A stretch of 64,000 nt of DNA. It comes from Nitrococcus mobilis Nb-231. Its GTDB lineage: Bacteria > Pseudomonadota > Gammaproteobacteria > Nitrococcales > Nitrococcaceae. The position numbers and the translations under genes were made by a program. The notes beneath the pieces were generated by a model, which was not told the origin of the DNA, searched no databases, and was given only the letters and a program-made list of their open reading frames with translations. Position 1 is the first letter of the stretch. The number at the start of each line of letters is the position of its first letter. The stretch lies in contig NZ_CH672427.1 of the NCBI RefSeq assembly GCF_000153205.1, forward strand, positions 1,744,826 to 1,808,825, read 5' to 3'. Of this stretch, positions 1 to 9,411 are shown in pieces.

Positions 1-146
1 CGCGCCGAGGCCTCAAATTGATCGGGCAGCTCATAGACCCAGGCCCAACCAAGCACGGCAACAATCCACGCAGCCGCCAGGCTGTACCAGCGATAGCGCC
101 AAGTCGCCCGTATGTATTCCATTATCTGGGCAAAGATCTGATCCAT
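1..146 (-). CDS. XrtA-system polysaccharide chain-length determinant (Wzz/EpsC-like), 5' fragment
   Basis: Only the first 48 codons are in the window; the gene runs off the left edge. The start is ATG at 146-144 and the peptide opens MDQIFAQIMEYIRATWRYRW. A hydrophobic stretch follows (about residues 20-38), as expected for the first membrane helix of a Wzz/GNVR-type chain-length regulator. Such proteins sit in the inner membrane and set the length of the exported polysaccharide. It lies 72 bases downstream of the polysaccharide export lipoprotein on the same strand, the usual gene order in exosortase/EPS loci. The identification rests on the N-terminus plus context, so it is good but not certain. 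Confidence 0.7.
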   Translation of the reverse strand, partial: MDQIFAQIMEYIRATWRYRWYSLAAAWIVAVLGWAWVYELPDQFEASA

Positions 147-218
147 AACCTCTTACGCTTTAAGATGCACGCTGTGGATACAATGTGGATTGCTTAGAGC
201 TTGCTATATAACACGTCA

Positions 219-842
219 CTATAGAAGCGATTCCGGTATGATGAGCACATCACCGGGCAGCACCTCGACATTGGCTGAAATATCCCCCCCCCTAAGCAGG
301 TCGTTCAGACGAACCGCGTATTGTTTGCGCTGGCCATTAACAGAACGAATGATGCTCGCATCATTGCCGTTGGCGAATTCGGTCAGACCGCCAACGGCAA
401 TCATGACGTCCATGACCGTCATACCTTTACTAAACTGCAAAGCTTGCGGCTCGGCCGCCTCACCCACCACCCGGATTTGACGACTGTAGGGGCCGACGAA
501 CCCTGACAAGATCACGGTAACCACCGGCTGTTTGATATAGCGAGAGAGCGCCTTCTCAAGATCACGGGCGAGTTCGACCGAGGTCTTACCGGTGGCAGGC
601 ACGTCTTCCACAAGCGGTGTATTGATGCGCCCATCTGGTGGAACCACGATCGAGGCGGACACCTCGGGGTTACCCCAGACGACGATCTCCATCGAGTCAC
701 CTGGACCGATGATGTAGTGATCCGGCGCTCTCTCGGTGAGGGTCGTCGGCGCCGGCGGATAGCTCAAACCGCAGCCCGACGAGATCATCACCGTTAGAAC
801 AACTGCCAGGCAAGCCATGGCAGCCCAACTTATCCTTAGCAT
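219..842 (-). CDS. XrtA/PEP-CTERM-associated polysaccharide export lipoprotein (Wza family)
   Basis: An outer-membrane polysaccharide export protein of 207 residues, probably part of the channel for the exopolysaccharide made by this locus. From the ATG at 842 there is a lipoprotein signal ending in a lipobox (ISSGC). A poly_export/SBBP domain follows (HYIIGPGDSMEIVVWGNPEV, then a PPDGRINTPLV strand) with a SLBB-like C-terminal half (IRVVGEAAEP, MTVMDVMIAVGG). A GTG/ATG-type start further upstream at 896 is possible, but the ATG at 842 has a GGGGGA ribosome site and gives the usual family length. It stands between prsT and the chain-length determinant, all on the minus strand. Confidence 0.88.
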   Translation of the reverse strand: MLRISWAAMACLAVVLTVMISSGCGLSYPPAPTTLTERAPDHYIIGPGDSMEIVVWGNPEVSASIVVPPDGRINTPLVEDVPATGKTSVELARDLEKALSRYIKQPVVTVILSGFVGPYSRQIRVVGEAAEPQALQFSKGMTVMDVMIAVGGLTEFANGNDASIIRSVNGQRKQYAVRLNDLLRGGDISANVEVLPGDVLIIPESLL

Positions 843-1138
843 GGCGAATCCCCCGTTCCATTTTCGCCCGGCTGATAACACCCGGTTACCTGTCATGCCT
901 GAAAGTACGAATCACCGCTCTTTTATGATAGAGAGACGGGCCAATACGCCCGATTGCGTCGAACTGAGCGCTCCAGGGTAAAAAAACGACTGTCGCGATT
1001 ACTATATTATCGAATACTACAGTACAAGCTTGAGCGCAGCCCCATATACAAACCCGCCACGCATGCGCCGCCGCATCCTATGCGGTGGCAGATCCGCAAC
1101 GCAGTATGTAAGTAAGTAATAGCTTTGACATCATTGGC

Positions 1139-3946
1139 TTACAACTTTTCCAGCAGAGCTTGGGCCGCATTTTTCTCCGGAAAACTCTTGTCCTTAGCCA
1201 ACAAATCCTTTAACTCCTCTCGAGCCGCCGATTGCCGGCCGGCGCGCGCCAGTGCGGCAGCATAATGGTACTGGACCGTAAGCGAATCCCCTAGCCGCTC
1301 TTTCGCTGACTCCAATAACGGCAAGCCTTGCTCGACCTGCCCGTCCTCGACCAACATCCAGCCCAAGGTATCTTGTAGAGCGGGGTTCTTCGGTTGCAGA
1401 CGATTCGCCTCCCGGGCGAGCTTCATCGCCTGCTCGGGATCGTCCAGCCAGCGTGCCAAGGCGAGGTTATTCAGAACTAGAGCATCACGCGGATGATCCT
1501 GAATGACTTTCTCGTATATTTCGCCCGCTGCCTTATTACGGCCCATCGCCAGGTAGCGATCACCGAGCGCGCGCGCCATCTGCAGATCGCCGGGGTGCGT
1601 TTTCAGCCACGCGGCAAGTATCGTCACGCTCGCCTCCCGCTTACCTGTCGCCCACTGCAGGCTTGCCAACATGCGCATCACTGCCCGAGATTCGGGATGC
1701 GCCTTTGCGGCTGAGAGCAGAGTGTCGATAGCCTGAGGAAGCTTGTCCTGCAGTACACGAACCTGCGCCTCCAACAACTGACCCACCGGACTCTTCGGGT
1801 GTTGTTGCTCGATCTCGTGTACAAGTTTCAGTGCGCGGCTAAAGTTTTTTGCCTGAGCCTCCAGCAGCAGCAAGGTGACTTTTGCACCCACATGATGTGG
1901 GCTGAGCTCGAGCGCCTCGGTTAATGCCTCGCGCGCCCCATCTATATCGTTTAACTGCCTTCGTGCGCGCGCAAGCTGAAGACGGGCTAGCATAAACTTA
2001 GGGTGGGCGGCAATCAGTTCCTGATACGTATCAGCCGCCGCCCGATGCTCTCCTTCGGCCAGCAGCGACGCGCCACGCATATAGAGCAGTCCTACATGCT
2101 CCGGATTGGTCTCCAGCGCTTTTTGGATAGCTTGCAGCGCTTTTCGCGTTTTTCCTTGAGCAAGCAGTTCCCTAGCGTACAGCCCTGCCGCGATCGCGGA
2201 CTCAGGGTTGTCCTCCGCGGCTCTCTCGAGCCAGCTCAAAGCGCCAGCACGGTCGTCGGATCGCCTCGCCAAGCCGGAAAGCGCCAGTTCGGTTCGCAGA
2301 TTACCGGGGTGGGCATCCAAAATGGCCTGGTAATGTTTTTTAGCGGCAGCGAAATCCCGCTTCTGAATAGCCAGCACGGCCAACCCGTGATGTCCGCCGA
2401 TACTGTCGGGATCCTTCTTGACCGCAGCGGTGAAAGCCTGGAGGGCTGTGTCACTCTTCTTTTGCAGTAGAAACACCAAGCCGCGCAGCACTTCGGGGAT
2501 GGCGCTCTCCGGAAGTTTCTCCTGTAGACGATCGATCGCCGGCAGCGCCTGGTCCAATTGACGCTTGGCAATGAGTGTGCGGATGAGCGCGACGTCGGCG
2601 CGACTGTCTTTTTTGTCGAGCTGCGAGGCCACATCCAGCTCTTCGATCGCTTGCCGCGCATCCCCACTCTCCAGCAGCACACTGGCCAGCGCCATGCGAA
2701 ACGCCGCTTTGTCAGGTGCCCGCGCCACCGCTTGCTCGAAATAATGCCGACCGGTGGCGCTGTCGCCTGCCGACAGGGCAGCCTGCCCGATAGCCGCCAG
2801 CACTTTCGGATCTTCAATGTCCACGCCCTGCAGCTCTCGCAGGGTCTGGACGGCCGCGTCATCACCACCCGCCTGGGCCTGGCTAAGCGCTAATAACACC
2901 TTTACACGGACAGAGTCGGGATACTTCTGCAGAAACCGGGAAAAGCGTTGAATCGCCTGCTCATAGTTGTGCTGCGCATAGTTGGTCAAGCCAAGCCACA
3001 GAATGGCTGGATCGAAGTCGGGGTTCGCCCTCAGCGCATCTTGATAGGCGAGGGCCGCGTCGTTGAAACGCCCCTGGCGGAATCGCAAGAAGCCAAGTAG
3101 ATGATTCGCCTGTACAGAAGTAGGTGCCAGCTTGCGCAACGCCTCGATATCCGCCTCGGCGGCATCGAGCTGATTCTCGATCAACTCGATTTGGGCTCGC
3201 CCCAACAAAGCGCCCGGTTGGTTGGGCGAGAGCTCCAAAGCTTTATCGAAGGCATCGAGCGCGGCCTTATTCTGCTGCGCAGCCGCTTCGATCCGACCGA
3301 GCATGATCCAGCTCTGGGCATGCTTCGGGTGTTGCTGCAAGAGGCGTTTGACGCGCGCCCTCGCCTGGTCGATCCGGTCTTGCAACACATCGCAGCGGAC
3401 CAGCCCCAGGTCGGCCGATAAATTATCCGCATCCAACTTGGATGCCTGCTGGTAGTCGGCGCACGCAAGCTCAATTTTACCTAGCGCCTGCCCGGCATCC
3501 CCTTTGACAATCAAAGCCTCAGCGTGGCGGGCGGGATCCGATTGCCGAGACGGTTGGAGCGCATCGAGCACATCCTGGTAACGCCCTTGTATGAGCATTG
3601 CTTTAGCAAGTTCCAGAGCGATCTCCCCCTCGTCCACACCGAGTGAAATCGCCCGGCGCAGCTCTTTTTCCGCCGCCCGTCCCTGCCCGCTCTCCACATA
3701 GACTTTGCCCAGTAAGAGCCTTGCCTTGGCATTATCAGGGCTTTGTTGAAGCGCATTCTTCAGCTCGATGACGGCCGCATTGAGCTTGTCCTGATCACGG
3801 TACTCAATCGCGTTCTGAATGTGCTCTTCGGGCGACTGTGAGCCAAGCTGGTCACAAGCCGTCAGCGGCAGAATCAACCCTAGAACCAAGATCACGGCAA
3901 CCCCGATAGATGGGTGAGTGCCTTTCGCCTTCCGGATTCGAAGCAT
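1139..3946 (-). CDS. prsT: XrtA/PEP-CTERM system TPR-repeat lipoprotein PrsT
   Basis: A 935-residue protein made almost wholly of tetratricopeptide repeats, for example the units around PDNAKARLLLGKVYVESGQ and PNQPGALLGRAQIELIE. The N-terminus is a lipoprotein signal with an LTAC lipobox at about residues 28-31, so it is probably anchored to the periplasmic face of a membrane. Proteins of this length and make-up, next to PrsK/PrsR, are the PrsT family found in exosortase loci. Its exact job is not established; a scaffold for export or sorting is the usual inference. It follows prsR by 58 bases, so the two are probably co-transcribed. Confidence 0.92.
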   Translation of the reverse strand: MLRIRKAKGTHPSIGVAVILVLGLILPLTACDQLGSQSPEEHIQNAIEYRDQDKLNAAVIELKNALQQSPDNAKARLLLGKVYVESGQGRAAEKELRRAISLGVDEGEIALELAKAMLIQGRYQDVLDALQPSRQSDPARHAEALIVKGDAGQALGKIELACADYQQASKLDADNLSADLGLVRCDVLQDRIDQARARVKRLLQQHPKHAQSWIMLGRIEAAAQQNKAALDAFDKALELSPNQPGALLGRAQIELIENQLDAAEADIEALRKLAPTSVQANHLLGFLRFRQGRFNDAALAYQDALRANPDFDPAILWLGLTNYAQHNYEQAIQRFSRFLQKYPDSVRVKVLLALSQAQAGGDDAAVQTLRELQGVDIEDPKVLAAIGQAALSAGDSATGRHYFEQAVARAPDKAAFRMALASVLLESGDARQAIEELDVASQLDKKDSRADVALIRTLIAKRQLDQALPAIDRLQEKLPESAIPEVLRGLVFLLQKKSDTALQAFTAAVKKDPDSIGGHHGLAVLAIQKRDFAAAKKHYQAILDAHPGNLRTELALSGLARRSDDRAGALSWLERAAEDNPESAIAAGLYARELLAQGKTRKALQAIQKALETNPEHVGLLYMRGASLLAEGEHRAAADTYQELIAAHPKFMLARLQLARARRQLNDIDGAREALTEALELSPHHVGAKVTLLLLEAQAKNFSRALKLVHEIEQQHPKSPVGQLLEAQVRVLQDKLPQAIDTLLSAAKAHPESRAVMRMLASLQWATGKREASVTILAAWLKTHPGDLQMARALGDRYLAMGRNKAAGEIYEKVIQDHPRDALVLNNLALARWLDDPEQAMKLAREANRLQPKNPALQDTLGWMLVEDGQVEQGLPLLESAKERLGDSLTVQYHYAAALARAGRQSAAREELKDLLAKDKSFPEKNAAQALLEKL

Positions 3947-4004
3947 TCCATTCTCCCCCGCCCGGTGTGACCCGGCTTTGGTGCCCTATCCCTTGCATTC
4001 CTCT

Positions 4005-5372
4005 TTAATCCACCGCCACGGTGCCTTTAAGGCCGTATTTGCTGAGCAATGAGTACAGCGTGGGTCGGCTGATACCAAGCAATTCGGCGGCTCGCGCGAG
4101 GTTGCCGTTGGCTTGACCGAGCGCTCGTGACACCGTACGCTGTTCGACTTGTTCCCGCGCTTCGCGCAGCCTCAACGAAGAGATTTCAGTTTCGCTGCAA
4201 GGCAAAGCCAGGTCGGCGGCCATTATACTGTTATACTCGGCCATGATAACGGCGCGGCGCAAAATATTCTCAAGCTCACGTACGTTTCCGGGCCATTCGT
4301 ACGCCTCAATCGCCGCCAGTGCATCGGGTGAGAAGCCTCTAAGACTCCGCCGATCCCGCTCGGCATACTTACGCAAAAAAGCATGCGCCAGCAGCGTCGC
4401 ATCCCCATCGCGCTCCCGTAAAGGCGGAATGGCGACAGTGATCTCGCTGAGTCGATAATAGAGATCCTCGCGAAACTCACCTTCCTCCAACATGGTCTTG
4501 AGATCACGGTTGGTGGCGCACACGACGCGGACATCAACCGGTATCTCACCTCGCCCTCCCAGCCGTTCGATCACCCGTTCCTGCAGAAAGCGCAACAACT
4601 TGGCCTGTAGCGCGAGGGGCAAATCACCGATTTCATCCAGGAATAGAGTGCCGCGATTGGCGTATTCGATCTTACCTTCGGTTTGGCGATTGGCCCCGGT
4701 AAATGCACCGCGCTCGTAGCCGAACAGCTCACTTTCCAGCAGCGTATCGGGAATGGAGGCGCAGTTGATGGCAACGAAGCGCTCGGCCTGCCGAGGGCTG
4801 AGCCGATGTAGAGCGCGAGCCAGAACCTCCTTACCGGTCCCGCTCTCTCCCATGAGCAGCACCGTGGCATTGACCGGTGCAACTCGCTCGATCATACGAC
4901 AGACCTGCAGCATCTGTGGCGAAGTAGCCACGATGCCCTCGAGCGGGCTCCGCGGTGCCTCAATCAGACGACGGTGTTCCTGCTGCAGCTCATAGAGGTT
5001 CTTGGCCCGATCGACGATTAGACGCAGCACATCCGCATCCACCGGTTTTTGATAGAAATCGTAGGCCCCTGCCGCCACCGCCCGCAGCGCCGTCTCGCGT
5101 TCGTCGTGACCAGTGACGACGATAACCTTCGTATGCCGCGAGCGAACCAGGATTTCCTCCAATGCCCGCAAGCCTTCCGAGGCATTCGCGGCATCCGGCG
5201 GCAAACCGAGATCGAGCAACACGACCGGGGGCTCGTGGAGGTCAACGATTCGCAGGGCTTCCTGTCGAGTCGAGGCCATCAATACATGATACTCACGAAA
5301 GCACCATTTGAGCTGGCGTTGCAGACCGGGGTCATCCTCGACGATCAATAGCTTCGGATGCGACTTAGCCAC
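4005..5372 (-). CDS. prsR: PEP-CTERM-box response regulator PrsR (sigma-54 activator)
   Basis: An NtrC-type response regulator of 455 residues. In order it has a receiver domain with the acceptor Asp54 (VLLDLGLPP), an AAA+ domain with Walker A GESGTGKE (about 175-182), the sigma-54 contact GAFTGA (about 222-227) and Walker B LFLDEIGD, and a Fis-type helix-turn-helix at the C-terminus (AAELLGISRPTLYSLL). The start is the GTG at 5372, because a strong GGGAGG site lies just upstream and the receiver then starts normally; longer in-frame extensions have no family support. Its start overlaps the end of prsK by 8 bases, so translation is likely coupled. Sigma-54 promoters in front of the PEP-CTERM gene (20735-20751) and the acyltransferase (11167-11183) are its probable targets. 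Confidence 0.94.
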   Translation of the reverse strand: MAKSHPKLLIVEDDPGLQRQLKWCFREYHVLMASTRQEALRIVDLHEPPVVLLDLGLPPDAANASEGLRALEEILVRSRHTKVIVVTGHDERETALRAVAAGAYDFYQKPVDADVLRLIVDRAKNLYELQQEHRRLIEAPRSPLEGIVATSPQMLQVCRMIERVAPVNATVLLMGESGTGKEVLARALHRLSPRQAERFVAINCASIPDTLLESELFGYERGAFTGANRQTEGKIEYANRGTLFLDEIGDLPLALQAKLLRFLQERVIERLGGRGEIPVDVRVVCATNRDLKTMLEEGEFREDLYYRLSEITVAIPPLRERDGDATLLAHAFLRKYAERDRRSLRGFSPDALAAIEAYEWPGNVRELENILRRAVIMAEYNSIMAADLALPCSETEISSLRLREAREQVEQRTVSRALGQANGNLARAAELLGISRPTLYSLLSKYGLKGTVAVD

Positions 5373-7473
5373 GCAAGACCTCCCGATTTCCGCCCCCCCC
5401 CGACGTGGTGGGATCCGACTCGTGCACCGGCAACCGTAACACAAAGCAACTGCCTTCGTTGGGTGCACTCGTCACATCCATCAATCCCCCAAGCGCCTCG
5501 ACGAAATGGAGGGCTTCGTAGACCCCTATCCCCATTCCGGCATTACCCTTGGTGGTTTCGAAAGGACGGAACAAGCGCTCGCGGATGAACTCTTCGGCCA
5601 TTCCCGCCCCACTGTCCCGCACCTCCAAACGACACCACGAGTCTTCACGTGCAACACACAATTCAATCTCCCCTTCGGGCGGAGTCGCTTGCTGCGCATT
5701 GCACACCAAATGCTCCAAAATAATTGCCAGGCGCCCACGCGGACAATCCACGATTAACCCTGGCGTGTCGATCCGCACCCGGGGAACGGGTCGGTTGTTC
5801 GTCAAACCGCTGGCGACCTCTTCCAACAACTCGCCAATATCCACCGGCTCTGTAATTGCCAGCGGTGCATCCAGCTTGCGTAGATTCACCAAGACACGGT
5901 TCATCCGCTGCGTGGCGCTCTCGATCGTCCGAAAAGCATCCTCGACGAACTCCGGGTCGTCGCGGTATTGCACGGCATTAGCGGTTATCAATGACAGCTG
6001 GCCCGAGACATTCTTCAGATCATGCACGACGAACGCCGACAATCGATTGAATGCATCGAATTGCCTCGCATCGATAAGGGCATCGGTCGCGTCCAGATGC
6101 GCCACATAACTTGCGATCTGGCGGCCGGCCGTCTTGAGCAAATCGCGATCCTCCCAATTAATCTCCCGCCGCACCTTAGGGCGGCTGAGCACGATAAAGC
6201 CCTGAAGCCGATCCTGCAGCAGCAGAGGCAAAATCAACCATGGCTGGCGGAGTCTATCGAACCAATCCGGTAACGAGAGTTCGCCGTAGCGCTCGGGGTG
6301 CTCGCGGTATTCATCCAAATCAATGATCCACTCGCGTGATCGGAGGGTACGCACCAGCGAAGTATCGGCCGGCACCGTCACCATACCCGGAAACGAAATG
6401 TTCCAAGTAGCCGCCAAGATAAGGTTGCCGTGCTCGTTGGTGCTCCATAGCGCGCCGCTGGAGCTGTCCACGAGCTGTGCGATGGCACGCACGGCCCGTA
6501 TCCGCAACGCCTCTCCATGAATGGTTGCGGAGAGCGTACCGATAAAACGTAGCCACTCCTCGCGGTAGTCGTATTTATAAGAAAAAAAGTGCTTGGAGAC
6601 GAACACGCGTATCCAGGCGCGCAGGCTACCGGAGAAAAGCGCGACCAAAAACACGATCAACGCGCCAACCAGAAACATGATTTGCAGGGCACCACCCCAA
6701 CTACCACCGATATAGCGGATGGAATAGCCGGCAATGGCCATGATCAAAAGGTAGATACCCGCCCCGGTTATGACGACCGAGTCCACGACAATGCGTCGGG
6801 AAACCCCGATAGCCAACGACCATTTCGGGTTGCGGGCGGCAGAGACGGCAATGAGCGGCACGGCTACGGCATTGACGAGCCCTCGCGCCGCAAGCACCTG
6901 ATCGTTCAGCTCACCAAACAGCAATCCATCAGCATAGAGATAGAAGTCGAAGGTAAATACGACTCCAAGACCAAAGCATAAGTGCTTGATTCCCCAACGG
7001 TAATCTGGTTCGACTCGGCGGTAGAGTTGTTCGGTCAGCACCATTCCGAGCAGGTTTGCCAGCAACAGCCCGGCAAACCCAAGCATTGGCGGCAAGTGCA
7101 ACAACCCAGCGGTGATGACCCCTAGCGAGCCGCCGGTAAGCAATATAGCGAGCCCGGCCAGCAGCAGCCAGGGATCCGAGCTCAGTGGCCGCCGGATCGA
7201 TTGAGGCCACGACAACCGCAGCAGCACCGCCAGAAAACACAGCCAACCGGCGCACCTCAGAAACTCGAGCAACGGGACAAGCCAACGGAAAGCAGCGAAT
7301 GACCACAAACTGCTTAAGCTGTAAACTGCCCCCCAGCAAGCGCACAACAATACGGCCAGCAGCAGGATGACGCCCCGGGAAAGCCCGCGAAAGCCTGCAA
7401 GAAGTAACCCGAACAATAGCGTATAGGCAACTGCCGCAACTCCATAACTAACGGCAGCAACCGATATCGCCAC
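5365..7473 (-). CDS. prsK: PEP-CTERM system sensor histidine kinase PrsK
   Basis: A 702-residue membrane sensor kinase and the partner of PrsR. The first 290 residues or so form many hydrophobic segments, the usual PrsK multi-helix sensor. A GAF-like cytoplasmic region follows (about 310-450). The kinase core has the phosphoacceptor His near residue 484 (FVVHDLKN) and an ATP-binding G box (DSGAGMAEEF, then GNAGMGIGVY). The signal it senses is unknown. It heads the prsK-prsR-prsT group, with 367 bases of non-coding DNA between it and the upstream ATPase gene. Confidence 0.93.
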   Translation of the reverse strand: MAISVAAVSYGVAAVAYTLLFGLLLAGFRGLSRGVILLLAVLLCACWGAVYSLSSLWSFAAFRWLVPLLEFLRCAGWLCFLAVLLRLSWPQSIRRPLSSDPWLLLAGLAILLTGGSLGVITAGLLHLPPMLGFAGLLLANLLGMVLTEQLYRRVEPDYRWGIKHLCFGLGVVFTFDFYLYADGLLFGELNDQVLAARGLVNAVAVPLIAVSAARNPKWSLAIGVSRRIVVDSVVITGAGIYLLIMAIAGYSIRYIGGSWGGALQIMFLVGALIVFLVALFSGSLRAWIRVFVSKHFFSYKYDYREEWLRFIGTLSATIHGEALRIRAVRAIAQLVDSSSGALWSTNEHGNLILAATWNISFPGMVTVPADTSLVRTLRSREWIIDLDEYREHPERYGELSLPDWFDRLRQPWLILPLLLQDRLQGFIVLSRPKVRREINWEDRDLLKTAGRQIASYVAHLDATDALIDARQFDAFNRLSAFVVHDLKNVSGQLSLITANAVQYRDDPEFVEDAFRTIESATQRMNRVLVNLRKLDAPLAITEPVDIGELLEEVASGLTNNRPVPRVRIDTPGLIVDCPRGRLAIILEHLVCNAQQATPPEGEIELCVAREDSWCRLEVRDSGAGMAEEFIRERLFRPFETTKGNAGMGIGVYEALHFVEALGGLMDVTSAPNEGSCFVLRLPVHESDPTTSGGGGNREVLRG

Positions 7474-7840
7474 GCCTACTGTTACCCCGCCAAGACCACT
7501 TAATAGAATGTTTAACTAAACAACAAGCCGCTTCCCAAGCAAAGGCTCATACACAGCAGATATTAACGTGCGACTTAGCGGCTACCATGCCTCTAAATCA
7601 CCTTAGGAAATCTTATTCGTCAGCCCGAGGCAGCCCATCCGGGAGCCGCTGTAGCACAAAAGTCATTAATTTTACTAGAGGTACGCACACGCCCATTGGC
7701 ATACGCTCTTGTTAGCCAGTTAAAGCTGCTCACAAGACAAGGGGGAGGGACACGTCGACCCTACTCACACGCGCTGCTCGGTAACGTGAGAGTTCCGGGA
7801 TGCAGCAGATTAGTCTCTGTCAAGAACAGTCTACCGTGCC
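7474..7840. other. Intergenic region between prsK and the XrtA-associated ATPase
   Basis: About 367 bases with no convincing gene. It should hold the prsK promoter on the minus strand and the 3' untranslated end of the ATPase gene. I saw no clear Rho-independent terminator and no properly spaced -24/-12 element here. Confidence 0.5.
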
Positions 7841-9313
7841 TCAATTTACCGCAGGATCAGGGCCAACGACCGAGCGACCGTTTGCGCTCTTATCCCGCAT
7901 AGCCGCCCTATTAACGACGAAATCGCGTTTGCTCTGCACCTGCTCACCAAAGCCCAATACAGAGGCGCTCATCTCAGCACCGCCACCCTCTGGAAAAGAA
8001 AGATGCAACTGGCTGCCTGCAAAAACGAGGATCGTCGCCAACAGCAAAAAGCCGACCACTCCGAACAACAGCAGCCCCTTGCGTCGGGGGAAACGGCCCA
8101 GATCAATAGCCCCAGCCTTACGATTACGCTCGTCCGGAATGATTCGCTGATCCGGATCGGACCTGAGTTCGTGCACAAAAACCCGCTGCGAAGCCGTTAC
8201 CCGAATGTCCGGTTCCAGTTCTGGTTCCGGGCCACCCGGCTCAAACCCTTGCGGTTGCCATGCACCGCGGGAGTCATGCAGCGCCGTTGAGCGCGAAACA
8301 GGCGTCCAATCGGAATCCACTGCTGGATCGGGTAGCGCACCAATTACCGGTTCACGCCGAGTGGACCGGTCCTCTTCTGGCGTATCTCCCCGCACGAAAA
8401 GCTCATCATCAGATGGCTCATCCCATCCGCTCCGGCGCTCCTCGGGAGCCTCGGGCAACTCTTCAAGCAGCTTGTCCACATCTTTGATGTCCGCCGAGAG
8501 CAGCATCTCGTCGCGTAAATCTTCAATGACTGCCCGCATATCGGCAAGCTGGAAATTACGCTTCTCTTCGACAAAACCGTACATGAGCAAACGGCTCAGC
8601 ACCTGATTGATGCGCCGAGGAATGCCGCCGCTCAGACGGTAAATCATCGCAAGCAGCGCTGACTCGAAGCTCGGATCACCTTGCCAGCCGACCCGTTCCA
8701 GCCGATGACAAATGTAAGCCTCGGTCTCTTGCCCGTTCAGAGGTGCGAGATGGCAGGCCGCAATCATACGCTGATGGAGTTGCTCCATAACCGGTTGGCG
8801 AACCATCTCTCGCAGCGGCTCCTGGCCGACCAGAAAAACCTGAAGCAGCGACTGCCCCTCCTTTTCCAGATTGGTCAGGAAACGCAACTCCTCCAACGCC
8901 GACTCCGATAACCCCTGGGCTTCATCCACCACGAGAATCGCCCGGCGCTTCGAACGGTAATCCTGATCCAGGCTGCGAATGATCTGGCGCAGCAGCGACG
9001 CCTTGTCAAGATTATCGCCCTGCAGCGAGAGCTTGAAGGCGATCATGCGGATGAGCTCACTGCCTTCCAGCTGGGTGCTGTTAAGCTGAATCACCCTGAG
9101 CCGGTGTTTACGCAAATCGGCTAACAGATCATAGATCAGCGTCGTCTTGCCGGTACCGGGCCGGCCGGTAACCATGACGAAGCCTTCCGCCCGCTGCACG
9201 CCGTACTCCATGTAGGCTTTGGCTTTGCGGAAGCTGCGGTGGCGAAAACAGAACCGATAGTCGGGTGTCAGTCGAAACGGATCACCGGTAAAGCCAAAAA
9301 AGCTCTCGTACAT
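7841..9313 (-). CDS. XrtA/PEP-CTERM system-associated ATPase (ExeA-like)
   Basis: A 490-residue AAA+ ATPase of the ExeA/GspA-related family found next to exosortase and EPS genes. The canonical N-terminus MYESFFGFTGDPFRLTPD is seen, followed by Walker A GRPGTGKTT (about residues 50-58) and Walker B AILVVDEAQGLS. The C-terminal third is acidic and low in complexity and ends with one membrane helix (LLLFGVVGFLLLATILVFAG) and a short tail. This places the ATPase on the cytoplasmic side of the inner membrane. The ATG at 9313 is chosen because it gives the family N-terminus; a GTG at 9328 in the same frame is the alternative. Confidence 0.9.
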   Translation of the reverse strand: MYESFFGFTGDPFRLTPDYRFCFRHRSFRKAKAYMEYGVQRAEGFVMVTGRPGTGKTTLIYDLLADLRKHRLRVIQLNSTQLEGSELIRMIAFKLSLQGDNLDKASLLRQIIRSLDQDYRSKRRAILVVDEAQGLSESALEELRFLTNLEKEGQSLLQVFLVGQEPLREMVRQPVMEQLHQRMIAACHLAPLNGQETEAYICHRLERVGWQGDPSFESALLAMIYRLSGGIPRRINQVLSRLLMYGFVEEKRNFQLADMRAVIEDLRDEMLLSADIKDVDKLLEELPEAPEERRSGWDEPSDDELFVRGDTPEEDRSTRREPVIGALPDPAVDSDWTPVSRSTALHDSRGAWQPQGFEPGGPEPELEPDIRVTASQRVFVHELRSDPDQRIIPDERNRKAGAIDLGRFPRRKGLLLFGVVGFLLLATILVFAGSQLHLSFPEGGGAEMSASVLGFGEQVQSKRDFVVNRAAMRDKSANGRSVVGPDPAVN

Positions 9314-9411
9314 AAGCCGTGTCGCCACTCCCTTGCCAAAATGCTATTACGAGGCTATCGGCATAGTCGGTAGCCTTTCTCGCCGTCACCCTGCGTTAGC
9401 AAGGGATCAGG

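Noticed and set aside
7697..7713. A -24/-12-like motif TGGCATACGCTCTTGTT before prsK
   Set aside because: There is no GC at the required distance from GG, the spacing is off by one, it points away from prsK, and no gene follows.
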